Shown here piece by piece: positions 34,229-46,494 of a stretch of DNA of 64,000 bases. The position numbers and the translations under genes were made by a program. The number at the start of each line of letters is the position of its first letter. Position 1 is the first letter of the stretch. Source of the DNA: Ornithodoros turicata (lineage: Eukaryota; Arthropoda; Arachnida; Ixodida; Argasidae). Under the pieces are notes generated by a model. The model was not told the origin of the DNA. It searched no databases and was given only the letters and a program-made list of their open reading frames with translations. The stretch covers positions 3,410,001 through 3,474,000 of the forward strand of contig NW_026999295.1 in the NCBI RefSeq assembly GCF_037126465.1, read 5' to 3'.

Positions 34229-34651
34229 TTTATTTTCGTTTATGATACAGGCATTTGTACTGCTTATCTCTTTAGAGATTATGTGGCAAACCCCCTAAAG
34301 GGGGCTGTGACAGTGTGTGAAAGCACAACATACAGTGGCATGGTAGCAGCCCACCAAAGTCCTGAGCCTGCGCCAATGACTGCAGCTTCCCCACGTGAAT
34401 CCAAAGAGGTCCTGATTGCGAGAAGGATGCTTCGCTTTCCAACAGAGTGATGTAATATTGCTTCACCCTTTTTGCATAACTTCTTGTTCGCACTGGTGCC
34501 TTCACCTTGCACTGTAGCTCTCATGAGACCACCTGCAACTGCAGTTTTGACCTGGGAGCTGCTTTGGATAGCCCGCTCTACCAAAACTCCACCGTCAAAG
34601 TCTCCAAAGATGAATGAAGGGAAGTACCAATTACTTCGGATAGGGTGTTAA

Positions 34652-35640
34652 AGGAGCACTAAAATGCAAAAAAAACAAGTTAACTTTACATTCTGTTCCA
34701 TGCAGTCAGGGCCGTTTCATGGGGGGGGGGGGGTAGAGGGGCTTGGATACCTTCCCTAAGGCGGCACAGGACGGTAAGTCTGGACAGCACGGTGCGCAAT
34801 AAATCAACAGCTGCCATATTTGGCACCCGCACCCAAGTCAGTTGGCTCCAGTGGCTCCTATAAGCTACTGAAAGAATAATAGGAAAGGACTGTGTTATAA
34901 AAAGGCACCACTTTGTTCACTTTGTAGCACACTGGAGTCATGTGACCAACCACTGCAATTCACACAGATAAATTGGCACCGGAAACGGTTTGTCTCTGTC
35001 AACTGCTTTTTCACCGGTCTTCACCTCGGAAGGGCATGTTGTGTTAAGTACTGGGGGGTCTTCAGCTTTATCGTGCCCCAGGCGGACTTTGACATCGTAA
35101 CTGCTAACATGCTAACTTTGCACTTATCATCATAACACAATATGTACATTGATTCCATTACGAAGGTGCAGTCGGAACTATACCAAGGTCCTTGCTTCGG
35201 CACGAATGCAGTGAATGTATGCCACACATGCTATGCTATGGAGCAGTAACTGTGAAAAACAATAGCGCGAAGGACGTGAATATAATTGTTGTCAGTGGAA
35301 CATTTGTGATAACTGTTGTGGACAACGATTCAGTAAATCTGTATTGAAAAAGTGATGTGACCAACACACATAATGTCGCGCATATATGGCGTACGTGCTA
35401 CGGCCAGCCCCGTTCAAATCCACATGAACACGAAAGGCATGCGCATGCATCTCCTACTGTCACATTGGATGCTGCCAATCGTTCCTGCCCCTCTTCAATC
35501 GTGCTCATTGCTGCCAAAGACTGTTTACATTGCGTTTTTCTTCAAATGGTGGTGCTTTATGAGCTAGTTTCGATTGTACTATACTATAATCCGAACACGT
35601 ACTTTCATGTAAATAGTTGTTTTCACATTTTAGTGTCCCT
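34652..35640. mobile_element. 989 bp non-autonomous TTAA element
   Basis: Flanked by TTAA (34648-34651 and 35641-35644). Ends: AGGAGCACTAAAATG and, as reverse complement of the right end, AGGGACACTAAAATG. The ends resemble the AGGGAC...TAAA start of copy A, so this is likely a MITE of the same superfamily. No coding sequence. A poly-G tract (about 34720-34733) lies inside. Confidence 0.85.
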
Positions 35641-35644
35641 TTAA

Positions 35645-37164
35645 ATAGACATGGCCTGCCTTCACCGGATTATGTAACAGTTCTTTTTGAATTCGTGGCA
35701 TAATAATCAAGTGGCATGTTGAAAACCCATAGCCCAGAATATCAGCCTGTAGCCCAGAATGTAGGTGTCATCCTCCAGGTGCACGCAATAACTGGAGCCT
35801 GAAATTTTAGGATTGAACCTGATTCTTCCCTGAATTTACAGTGCATACGCTTTTCCTTGCTTTCTGTTTATTTGCCTGCTACACCTGTTATAGAATGCCA
35901 GACTTGTTTGATATTGTTTTACTTGCTTTTCTTTGAAATCTTAATCCTTTCTCTATGAAAGTGTGTTTCACAACGTACCTCCCATCTCCATACTCACAAA
36001 GTGCATGAAGGTGCACCTAATGCTTCCTGATCCATGAATATGTATATACTGTTACGTGATGCCAGTGATGATAAGGTGGCCAGTAGAACTTTTTACTCAT
36101 ATAAAGTATTGCGACTCCTTATCTGAGGTTTTTATTCATTGAAGTTAACTATACTGCGATGTGACTTATTGATTTGACTTCGTTGCACTCTATGGTATGA
36201 GAAGTACAGGACTGCACAGACAGATTTGCTTATATGTTTTGTAAGTGTAAGTGTTCTGTAAGTTTGTAAGTGTTCTGTAAGTTTGTAAGTGTGTGTCTGT
36301 GGCATGATCATGCCACGCAACTCTTTCTACAGTGAGGGGCGGTAGGTTCCTTGAGAGAATGAAAAAGGAGATTGGTGTCATGCATCAAAAGCTTTTCTAC
36401 TTTTAACCAACTGTCAAATGACCATGGCAAGACTAATGGAAAACTTTGCAACCACTTACGTACCACATCATGTTAGAAATATCACTGTCATTATCCGCTA
36501 TGTCGTAGTGGCTGTAGCTGCACTCTTTTTTATATCATGCTTTCAGATTGTAATTCCCGTGTTTTTTATCTTTTTTTTTCCTTGTCTTTCAGTTTCAAGT
36601 CTTCGCACAGGTGCATAACAGGACCCTAACGACATATCATGAAGAGAATGGCGTAGTCCAGGGCACAGAGGGGGACAATCGCATCGGAAAGCCTTTTTCC
36701 TAAACAAGGACACTTCTAACATGCGTATTGTTGGTAAGGACCTCGTATGTGAATTTTGGGCTGCTACCAATTGACTTCATTTGACATACAAACACCCTAA
36801 GGTGGTAGCCTTATAGTTTCTGTATCTTAACATCAATAATGCACTGATACACGTATGCTGCTTCTACAAGTCAAGCTCAAGGAAATATGCCTTGCAGTAC
36901 TATTCACTGGGCCCACAGAAATTGTCATAGCACTTCTAACGCTTTTGGACACCATAGGATTTCCGTCATCGCTCTGAGGCAACCCATTACTCCATTTCAG
37001 CACATTACCTCAGGAAATGGGGTAGAGCCCCATAATATTTATTCCAATTCTCAATGTAGAGTGAATCTATGTACCTTAATGCTTTCCGTTCGATGCAGCA
37101 GAAAAATGCATGCGAGACAGTTGAAAGGGTACAATAGAAATAGCGTGTGTATTGGAGCAGCCCA
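35645..37164. other. Copy B interior, no recognised exon
   Basis: AT-rich. An acceptor-like polypyrimidine tract ends at TTTCAG near 36595, but the sequence after it (to 36620) encodes nothing I recognise. Short tandem words TAAGTGTTCTGTAAGTTTG occur near 36245-36290. Confidence 0.4.
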
Positions 37165-38385
37165 TATTCTTGGTCCTAACTATTCCAAGTTACCCAATTT
37201 CGGACGCAACTCATTTATTGCTCCCCCGATTCTACATTCCCTGAGATTATGTGGTTCTACACGCGTTACATGGACGCTTTTTTACTCATGCTTTCCGTTT
37301 CTTGTTCTGTTGAATAATTGTAAGTTTGCAGCCATCATGTTGTATATGTTGTCATGTATGTTGGTGTGCACTAATGACCTTGTGAACATGCCAAATATTT
37401 TTCTAGCCACAGATTATAACTTACAGCTCTGCACGCTGCCGCGACTGAAGAATGTCGAGTAGTCCTACTTTTGGACGGAAACTACATGAGGTAATAACAT
37501 CCAGATTTCTATTTTTTTTTGTCAGCAGACATTTGCTGTTTCTGTACAACTTTCTTCGCATATTTATTTTGTCAAAATTAGCACACTCTCGAAGAAAAGT
37601 TCTCAGCTTCATCTATCTGCTCCATCATTATTCCTGTACCCTTTTCATCAACAGTAGAATACAAAAGCACATATATGGTAAAATGTAACTTTCTTGTTAA
37701 GCTCGAAAGTGAAAGGCAAAACTGTTTATACTTCTATTCTGTATCTTTTCTTTTTTTTTCAGATTTTACAGCTCTATGAAGTACATGAAAACATCAGATG
37801 GCAGAAAGTCCTACTCTGTCTCCTAAACTGCTGGACATTAAAAAAGAAAAATACAGCGTTGTGACAAAATGTTGTTTCGTCTGTTTTACTATACTTCAAT
37901 TAATTGTTCCGAGAAGTCTGTTGCGTACACTGAAGCCAGTTTGTATTTGCAGGACTATCAAAATTTCTTTACAAAAGTATATCTCGGTCACAGTAACCGA
38001 GAACTTATGAAAAAAAGAATACATGGGTACAGTCATTCCCATTCACAGAGACTGTTCACAGTAGTTTGGTTGTCGAATGGTGGCGAATCGAATACTGTGT
38101 GCAGAAAAGTGTCAATGTATTTCACCTTAAAAAGTAGCATTGCAAAGACAGAGCGTGCCTGTTACTGCATAATACATTATGTAGCTATTTTGGAGTACTC
38201 TTGCCTACACCGATGCTGCATGGTGAACTGTGAACTGAGCTGAAGGGGTGCTATACCATTTAAGGCAGCACTAAAGACTTTCTTTACAAATGTTAGTTGG
38301 TCATATGATAATGGATCAGTTACAAGTGCTCCTTTTAGTGAAATCAAGTTAAGTGTTTTCAACCGTTAATTAGCATTTGCAAACA
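37165..38385 (+). repeat. 3' portion of copy B, inverted match to copy A
   Basis: Aligns by eye with the reverse complement of 10205-11230: shared blocks include TAGTCCTACTTTTGG near 37460 / 10985, CAGCAGACATTTGCTGTTT near 37526 / 10925 and GCAGAAAGTCCTACT near 37801 / 10640. Possible exon after the TTTTTTTTCAG acceptor at about 37762. Function unknown. Confidence 0.65.
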
Positions 38386-38394
38386 CGTGTTGCA

Positions 38395-39190
38395 AACGTG
38401 TTGGGCGACTTTGACTGTAACTCCAGTAACATTATTTATATCATTCAATGTAGAACATGCTCCGCGCAATATGTAGGTCAAAGTAAAAATTCATTTAGGA
38501 TTCGATTCAATAACCACCGATCAGGTGTTTCGAAAAAAGGTAGCCTCCCGGTTTCCCGCCATTTTAGTCGACCCGGTTATTCCATCAATAACGTCGCACT
38601 TTTTATTTTAGAGTCAAATTTCACATCCGATCGCTGCAGAGAGCAACGCGAATCGTACTTGATCTACAAATTGCAATCTTTAATAGATGAGGATAAAGGA
38701 GTGCTATCAACTGTAAGAAGCATATCCGGATAACTTCTTTTCTGTGTGTCCTCGGAGTGCCCGCTGCCTCTTTTCTTCTTTTCTTTACAGCTGGACACAA
38801 TGACGCACAAGAACATCCCGAACAACAGGTTTTCAACGAGCGCGACCCCAGACCTTTCTGGAACTCCAAGGCTCTGACAAGTAATATCCCCGGCCGATGA
38901 CCCAGGAACCTTCCAGAATCCTCCAGAACATGACTCACTGACGACTGCCTCGCAGTGGAATTGTACCGGCTGTGACGACACTTTTGTAACCTTTTAAAAT
39001 ACCTTGTACATAGATTTTCGTCTCAGTCCCGAAGAAGGCGGAGCTTCCGCCGAAACGTAGACTTCCCCAGACCCTTAGTTTAAATGCCAGCTTAATAAAT
39101 AACTTTCCCCCACTCCCTACTTCAGTCTCTGGTGTCTTTTCTCCCCTATCGATATACAACATCCTGGTCGTTCGAACCTCCATTTTGTAG
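38395..39190 (+). mobile_element. Second Penelope-like fragment: GIY-YIG endonuclease and 3' tail
   Basis: The frame to 38733 reads DFDCNSSNIIYIIQCRTC then AQYVGQSKNSFRIRFNNHRS, PVSRHFSRPGYS, and RCREQRESYLIYKLQSL, a complete GIY-YIG domain end. Its sequence differs clearly from the 20 kb element, so it belongs to another Penelope family. The N-terminal RT is absent (5' truncation). The tail to about 39190 contains a hammerhead-like hairpin. Confidence 0.88.
39029..39057 (+). ncRNA. Hammerhead-like hairpin remnant
   Basis: CCGAAGAA, a perfect stem GGCGGA/TCCGCC, then CGAAACGT. This mirrors the CUGANGA-stem II-GAAA layout, but the conserved U is C and I find no cleavage triplet, so activity is doubtful. 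Confidence 0.4.
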
Positions 39191-39192
39191 CG

Positions 39193-39212
39193 TATACATA
39201 TATATATATATA
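39193..39212. repeat. (TA)n microsatellite
   Basis: Pure TA repeat just after the Penelope tail. Confidence 0.85.
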
Positions 39213-39714
39213 TCAAAGTAGGAAATATGTCTAATGGCTTGACTTTTGACGGCAAATTGGAATTAAATAATCGACATTGCTGCTACATTATAATACATTG
39301 TTTGGGTTCTTCGTTTTCTGGTTAAACCCGATTTTTAACAAAAGTCCCCCCCCCCCCCCCCCCGCCCCGCGCAACGCTCCCCGAAATCTTTGCGGTCTTG
39401 AGAACTTGTCGTTCTTGGTAAACTGTCGGAAAAGTGAATCATAATATCAGCAAACAGAGCTATTTGTGACGACCTATTTGTTATCCGTTTATGATCCCCT
39501 CCTGCAGGAGTCAAAGACGAGCTTTGGTGGAGCTCGAACAAGTGTTTGAATACCGCTGTCGTTGATTAACTCAGCTCCGAGCAGAAATGATTGTTTGTCA
39601 TACCAGTGTCACAGCAGTGGCTTGTTTCACATGCTTTTCGTTTCACCCGAAAATTCCCCTATGACATAGACAGATTTTATAGCGCCAAATTTTCCCCGAA
39701 CCCTATTCAGTAAG
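39213..39714. other. No gene seen
   Basis: Contains a poly-C tract near 39346-39363; otherwise nothing recognised. Confidence 0.5.
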
Positions 39715-40035
39715 TAATTCATATAGGTCCTGTGTAAAATTATATAGGATGCTACAGGATCCTTATGGGTTATTTAAGAACCCATATAACTCCTGTGTAG
39801 GTCATTATGGGATCCAATACGAGTCCATGCAGGAGTCATGTAGGAGCCATAAGGTCCTATATAACTCCTGTGTAGGCCATTATGGGATCCTAAACGAGCT
39901 CATGCAGGAGTCATGTAGGACCATGCAGGACCCATAAGTTCCTGCATTGAGGATGTAGGAGTTACACGGGTCCTATATGTAGACCATGCAGGAGTCATAC
40001 AGGGTCACATACGGCCACATAGGAGTCATCCTTTG
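39715..40035. repeat. Array of GCAGGAGTCATGTAGGA-like words
   Basis: The words ATGCAGGAGTCATGTAGGA and its inverse-like ACTCCTGTGTAGG recur many times, and a 75 bp unit repeats directly (39786-39860 and 39861-39921). Dense words in both orientations resemble the subterminal zone of a DNA transposon. No partner end was found. Confidence 0.65.
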
Positions 40036-40111
40036 TCGACCAGTTATAAGTCCCTGAAACCCTGAAACAAGCAAGAACGTGCAGGAACACATATCAGCCC
40101 TCCTAAAATGA

Positions 40112-40224
40112 ATATAAAATTTTTACATGTAAAAATTTTATATTGATTAGTTATTGTAGTTAGTTCAGTTACTTTTAAGCTCAACATCAGTGATTTTAAG
40201 CTGCAGCTTAAAATAACTGATGTT
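40112..40224. repeat. Two adjacent palindromes
   Basis: 40112-40143 is a perfect 32 bp palindrome centred on ACATGT. 40183-40224 is a 42 bp palindrome centred on CTGCAG with one mismatched pair. Confidence 0.9.
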
Positions 40225-41144
40225 CGACTCATTTTTGGAACATACATACAAGTCCACTATTGATCGAGCAAACATCAAACATAAAATGATGCGTGCGTTC
40301 CATGCACACATTTGGCATATTACAGTACTTGGCGTTTTTCAACCGTCCAGTGGTTGTTGAACCCCATCCAGCGACATTGCTTTGTCGCTCGATGGGTTTC
40401 CGGGTCTAATATATTGGCCTGCAGCTGTCATATCGGGACGCAGTTTTTTGTGACGAATTCCCGTTTCTTCCCCCTTCGCCTGCATGCTCGTGGCTTCTGA
40501 GAAATCCTGACAGTTGCCGAGATATGTGGAAATTCAAGGCCCCGATGCCGATGCTTCCGACACCTCCAAAGTCCCGTAGCTCTCGCCCCGTTTGTCGGAT
40601 CGAGACCAAAACTTAGGTCCGAACAGGTCTAAAATAGCTCTACGATCGCTCAAATCACACTAGTAGCAGCTGATCTCTAGTGGTTTAGAAGTTGTACGAG
40701 GAGACGCGTTAGAAACGCCGTTTTTTCGAACTTCGGGGCCCTTTTTCGGAAATAAGCTCGCGTCGGACATGATGTATCTTTGGAGAGCATACTATTATCG
40801 ACGCGGTGCACGTGGTAAAATTTACCACACTTTTCCAACTTTAGCGGTTCTCGAGTTACAGTTTTCCGCGTTTACTGGCCTCCCAGTACATGGGACCGAC
40901 GGCTTTTTTCCCCCAAAATGTTCCCCTTGCTGCGACATGGTCGTGTTTCCCTTCGATGTGACAATCTCGATGTGCTTTTTCGAACAGCGTTGATCCCGTA
41001 GACGCGCGACGTTCCGTTCTCGCGATATCGGCTTAAGAGTATGACGAGTCGACCAGTCTGGCTAGCGCAACTCTGAAACGCTTCCCACTGTTCGGAGTCT
41101 CAACTCGCATACCCGACGTCCGATTCAGTCAAAATTTTGTGAGA
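40225..41144. other. No gene seen
   Basis: GC content rises toward the satellite. Short frames only, none recognised. Confidence 0.5.
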
Positions 41145-44100
41145 GGTGGCAGTGAGAATAATCTGCTTTCGGTAGCTAAATAACACAAAGGACGACCAAG
41201 TATCACACCCACCATGTTTTTGAAATACAATCTATTCAAAGACGAGTGATAGGGGGCAGTGAGAATAATCCGCTTTCGGCAGCTAAATAACACAAAAGAC
41301 GACCAAGTATCACACTCACCATGTTTCTGAAATACAATCCATTCAAAGACGAGTGATAGGCGGCAGTGAGAATAATCTGCTTTCGGTAGCTAAATGACAC
41401 AAAGGACGACCAAGTACCACACCCACCATGTTTCTGAAATACAATCTATTCAGAGACGAGTGATAGGCGGCAGTGAGAATAATCTGCTTTCGGTAGCTAA
41501 CACTAAGGACGACCAAGTATCACACCCACCATGTTTCTGAAATACAATCCATTCAAAGACGGGTGATAGGTGGCAGTGAGAATAATCTGCTTTCGGTAGC
41601 TAAATGACACAAAGGACGACCAAGTATCACACCCACCATGTTTCTGAAACACATACAATTCAAAGACGAGGGATAGGCGGCAGTGAGAATAATCTGCTTT
41701 CGGTAACTAAATGACACAAAGGACGACCAAGTATCACACCCATCAGGTTCTGAAATACAATCCATTCCAAGACGAGTGATAGGCGGCAGTGAGAATAATC
41801 TGCTTTCGGTAGCTAACACTAAGGACGACCAAGTATCACACCCACCATGTTTCTGAAATACAATCCATTCAAAGACGGGTGATAGGTGGCAGTGAGAATA
41901 ATCTGCTTTCGGTAGCTAAATGACACAAAGGACGACCAAGTATCACACCCACCATGTTTCTGAAATACAATCCATTCAAAGACGAGTGATAGGCGGCAGT
42001 GAGAATAATCTGCTTTCGGTAGCTAACACTAAGGACGACCAAGTATCACACCCACCATGTTTCTGAAATACAATCCATTCAAAGACGGGTGATAGGTGGC
42101 AGTGAGAATAATCTGCTTTCGGTAGCTAAATGACACAAAGGACGACCAAGTATCACACCCACCATGTTTCTGAAATACAATCCATTCAAAGACGAGTGAT
42201 AGGCGGCAGTGAGAATAATCTGCTTTCGGTAGCTAACACTAAGGACGACCAAGTATCACACCCACCATGTTTCTGAAATACAATCCATTCAAAGACGGGT
42301 GATAGGTGGCAGTGAGAATAATCTGCTTTCGGTAGCTAAATGACACAAAGGACGACCAAGTATCACACCCACCATGTTTCTGAAATACAATCCATTCAAA
42401 GACGAGTGATAGGCGGCAGTGAGAATAATCTGCTTTCGGTAGCTAACACTAAGGACGACCAAGTATCACACCCACCATGTTTCTGAAATACAATCCATTC
42501 AAAGACGGGTGATAGGTGGCAGTGAGAATAATCTGCTTTCGGTAGCTAAATGACACAAAGGACGACCAAGTATCACACCCACCATGTTTCTGAAATACAA
42601 TCCATTCAAAGACGAGTGATAGGCGGCAGTGAGAATAATCTGCTTTCGGTAGCTAACACTAAGGACGACCAAGTATCACACCCACCATGTTTCTGAAATA
42701 CAATCCATTCAAAGACGGGTGATAGGTGGCAGTGAGAATAATCTGCTTTCGGTAGCTAAATGACACAAAGGACGACCAAGTATCACACCCACCATGTTTC
42801 TGAAATACAATCCATTCAAAGACGGGTGATAGGTGGCAGTGAGAATAATCTGCTTTCGGTAGCTAAATGACACAAAGGACGACCAAGTATCACACCCACC
42901 ATGTTTCTGAAATACAATCCATTCAAAGACGGGTGATAGGTGGCAGTGAGAATAATCTGCTTTCGGTAGCTAAATGACACAAAGGACGACCAAGTATCAC
43001 ACCCACCATGTTTCTGAAATACAATCCATTCAAAGACGAGTGATAGGCGGCAGTGAGAATAATCTGCTTTCGGTAGCTAACACTAAGGACGACCAAGTAT
43101 CACACCCACCATGTTTCTGAAATACAATCCATTCAAAGACGGGTGATAGGTGGCAGTGAGAATAATCTGCTTTCGGTAGCTAAATGACACAAAGGACGAC
43201 CAAGTATCACACCCACCATGTTTCTGAAATACAATCCATTCAAAGACGAGTGATAGGCGGCAGTGAGAATAATCTGCTTTCGGTAGCTAACACTAAGGAC
43301 GACCAAGTATCACACCCACCATGTTTCTGAAATACAATCCATTCAAAGACGGGTGATAGGTGGCAGTGAGAATAATCTGCTTTCGGTAGCTAAATGACAC
43401 AAAGGACGACCAAGTATCACACCCACCATGTTTCTGAAACACAAACAATTCAAAGACGAGGGATAGGCGGCAGTGAGAATAATCTGCTTTCGGTAACTAA
43501 ATGACACAAAGGACGACCAAGTATCACACCCATCAGGTTCTGAAATACAATCCATTCAAAGACGAGTGATAGGCGGCAGTGAGAATAATCTGCTTTCGGT
43601 AGCTAACACTAAGGACGACGAAGTATCACACCCACCATGTTTCTGAAATACAATCCATTCAAAGACGGGTGATAGGTGGCATTGAGAATAATCTGCTTTC
43701 GGTAGCTAAATGACACAAAGGACGACCAAGTATCACACCCACCATGTTTCTGAAATACAATCCATTCAAAGACGAGTGATAGGCGGCAGTGAGAATAATC
43801 TGCTTTCGGTAGCTAACACTAAGGACGACCAAGTATCACACCCACCATGTTTCTGAAATACAATCCATTCAAAGACGGGTGATAGGTGGCAGTGAGAATA
43901 ATCTGCTTTCGGTAGCTAAATGACACAAAGGACGACCAAGTATCACACCCACCATGTTTCTGAAACACAAACAATTCGAAGACGAGGGATAGGCGGCAGT
44001 GAGAATAATCTGCTTTCGGTAACTAAATGACACAAAGGACGACCAAGTATCACACCCATCATGTTTCTGAAATACAAACCATTCAATGACGAGGGATAGG

Positions 44101-44822
44101 CGGCAGTGAGAATAATTTGCTTTAGGTTGCTAAATGACACAAAGGACGACCAAGTATCACACCCACCATGTTTCTGAAACACAAACAATTCAAAGACGAG
44201 GGATAGGCGGCACTGAGAATAATCTGCTTTCGGTAGCTAAATGACACAAAGGACGAGCAAAGATCACACCCACCATGTTTCTGAAATACAATCCATTCAA
44301 AGACGAGTGATAGGCGGCAGTGAGAATAATTTGCTTTAGGTTGCTAAATGACACAAAGGACGACCAAGTATCACACCCACCATGTTTCTCAAATACAAAC
44401 CATTCAATGACGAGTGATAGGCGGGAGTGAGAATAATCTGCTTTCGGTAGCTAAATGACACAAAGGACGAGCAAAGATCACACCCACCATGTTTCTGAAA
44501 TACAATCCATTCAAAGACGAGTGATAGGCGGCAGTGAGAATAATTTGCTTTAGGTTGCTAAATGACACAAAGGACGACCAAGTATCACACCCACCATGTT
44601 TCTGAAATACAAACCATTCAATGACGAGTGATAGGCGGCAGTGAGAATAATCTGCTTTCGGTAGCTAAATGACACAAAGGACGACCAAGTATCACACCCA
44701 CCATGTTTCTGAAATACAATCCATTCAAAGACGAGTGATAGGCGGCAGTGAGAATAATTTGCTTTAGGTTGCTAAATGACACAAAGGACGACGAAGTATA
44801 ACACCCACTATGTTTCTGAAAT

Positions 44823-45091
44823 GCCGAAATGATTCTGAATCCTTCTGAGGTCTTGGGATGCAAAATCGTGTGCCTTCTGTGGGTTCAGCGTCGTTTGACG
44901 ACTTAGCCGAATCGTCAGGCAGCTTCTTGTCAAACACACTGCTGCATCAAATCGGCCCGTATGGCCACGATACTCGATCAATCAGTGCGAGTCTGCTGTC
45001 AACTGAAACCCTTGACCTGGCGGCAATACTTGAAGAAATGGCCCCAATGGCTGAGGCAAGATATAGGGACGTCCTCCTCTGAACAAGGAGG
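44823..45091 (+). CDS. 269 bp block in satellite with 74-codon ORF (copy 1)
   Basis: A non-satellite block replaces about 39 bp of a unit. It holds an ORF (44858-45082) starting MQNRVPSVGSASFDDLAESS and ending LAAILEEMAPMAEARYRDVL plus L and stop. There is a stop just upstream in frame, so the ATG is the natural start. Ten blocks occur in the arrays; this ORF is identical in copies 1-4. Between copies 1 and 6, seven of nine differences fall at third codon positions, compatible with past selection on this frame, though numbers are small. No signal peptide or known domain; the C-terminal part looks helical. The opposite strand also shows an open stretch (FDKKLPDDSAESS...), so which strand was coding is uncertain. 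Confidence 0.4.
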
Positions 45092-46225
45092 TAATCTGCT
45101 TTCGGTAGCTAAATGACACAAAGGACGAGCAAAGATCACACCCACCATGTTTCTGAAATACAATCCATTCAAAGACGAGTGATAGGCGGCAGTGAGAATA
45201 ATCTGCTTTCGGTAACTAAATGACACAAAGGACGACCAAGTATCACACTCATCATGTTTCTGAAATACAAACCATTCAATGACGAGTGATAGGCGGCAGT
45301 GAGAATAATCTGCTTTCGGTAGCTAAATGACACAAAGGACGACCAAGTATCACACCCACCATGTTTCTGAAATACAATCTATTCAGAGACGAGTGATAGG
45401 CGGCAGTGAGAATAATCTGCTTTCGGTAGCTAACACTAAGGACGACCAAGTATCACACCCACCATGTTTCTGAAATACAATCTATTCAGACACGAGTGAT
45501 AGGCGGCAGTGAGAATAATCTGCTTTCGGTAACTAAATGACACAAAGGACGACCAAGTATCACACCCATCATGTTTCTGAAATACAAACCATTCAATGAC
45601 GAGGGATAGGCGGCAGTGAGAATAATTTGCTTTAGGTTGCTAAATGACACAAAGGACGACCAAGTATCACACCCACCATGTTTCTGAAACACAAACAATT
45701 CAAAGACGAGGGATAGGCGGCAGTGAGAATAATCTGCTTTCGGTAGCTAAATGACACAAAGGACGAGCAAAGATCACACCCACCATGTTTCTGAAATACA
45801 ATCCATTCAAAGACGAGTGATAGGCGGCAGTGAGAATAATTTGCTTTAGGTTGCTAAATGACACAAAGGACGACCAAGTATCACACCCACCATGTTTCTC
45901 AAATACAAACCATTCAATGACGAGTGATAGGCGGCAGTGAGAATAATCTGCTTTCGGTAGCTAAATGACACAAAGGACGAGCAAAGATCACACCCACCAT
46001 GTTTCTGAAATACAAACCATTCAATGACGAGTGATAGGCGGCAGTGAGAATAATCTGCTTTCGGTAGCTAAATGACACAAAGGACGACCAAGTATCACAC
46101 CCACCATGTTTCTGAAATACAATCCATTCAAAGACGAGTGATAGGCGGCAGTGAGAATAATTTGCTTTAGGTTGCTAAATGACACAAAGGACGACGAAGT
46201 ATAACACCCACTATGTTTCTGAAAT

Positions 46226-46494
46226 GCCGAAATGATTCTGAATCCTTCTGAGGTCTTGGGATGCAAAATCGTGTGCCTTCTGTGGGTTCAGCGTCGTTTG
46301 ACGACTTAGCCGAATCGTCAGGCAGCTTCTTGTCAAACACACTGCTGCATCAAATCGGCCCGTATGGCCACGATACTCGATCAATCAGTGCGAGTCTGCT
46401 GTCAACTGAAACCCTTGACCTGGCGGCAATACTTGAAGAAATGGCCCCAATGGCTGAGGCAAGATATAGGGACGTCCTCCTCTGAACAAGGAGG
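46226..46494 (+). CDS. Satellite block copy 2, ORF 46261-46485
   Basis: Protein identical to copy 1; 1,403 bp downstream of it as part of a larger duplicated segment. Confidence 0.4.

Larger units (their letters stand above)
23562..38385 (+). mobile_element. THAP/Kolobok-like DNA transposon, copy B
   Basis: Left end AGAGACCGAAAAGTG directly after TTAA (23558-23561), matching the outer end of copy A. It contains the THAP exon (24147-24422), cysteine-rich exon (24535-25383) and transposase exons (32219-34228), plus a 3' segment shared with copy A (37165-38385). The right end is lost where a different Penelope fragment begins near 38395. Insertions inside it: the long-inverted-repeat element 25386-32122 (which holds the LINE) and a 989 bp TTAA element at 34652-35640. 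Confidence 0.7.

Noticed and set aside
36132..36381. Frame with repeated LQTYRTL peptide
   Set aside because: Encoded by a short tandem word (TAAGTGTTCTGTAAGTTTG); low complexity.
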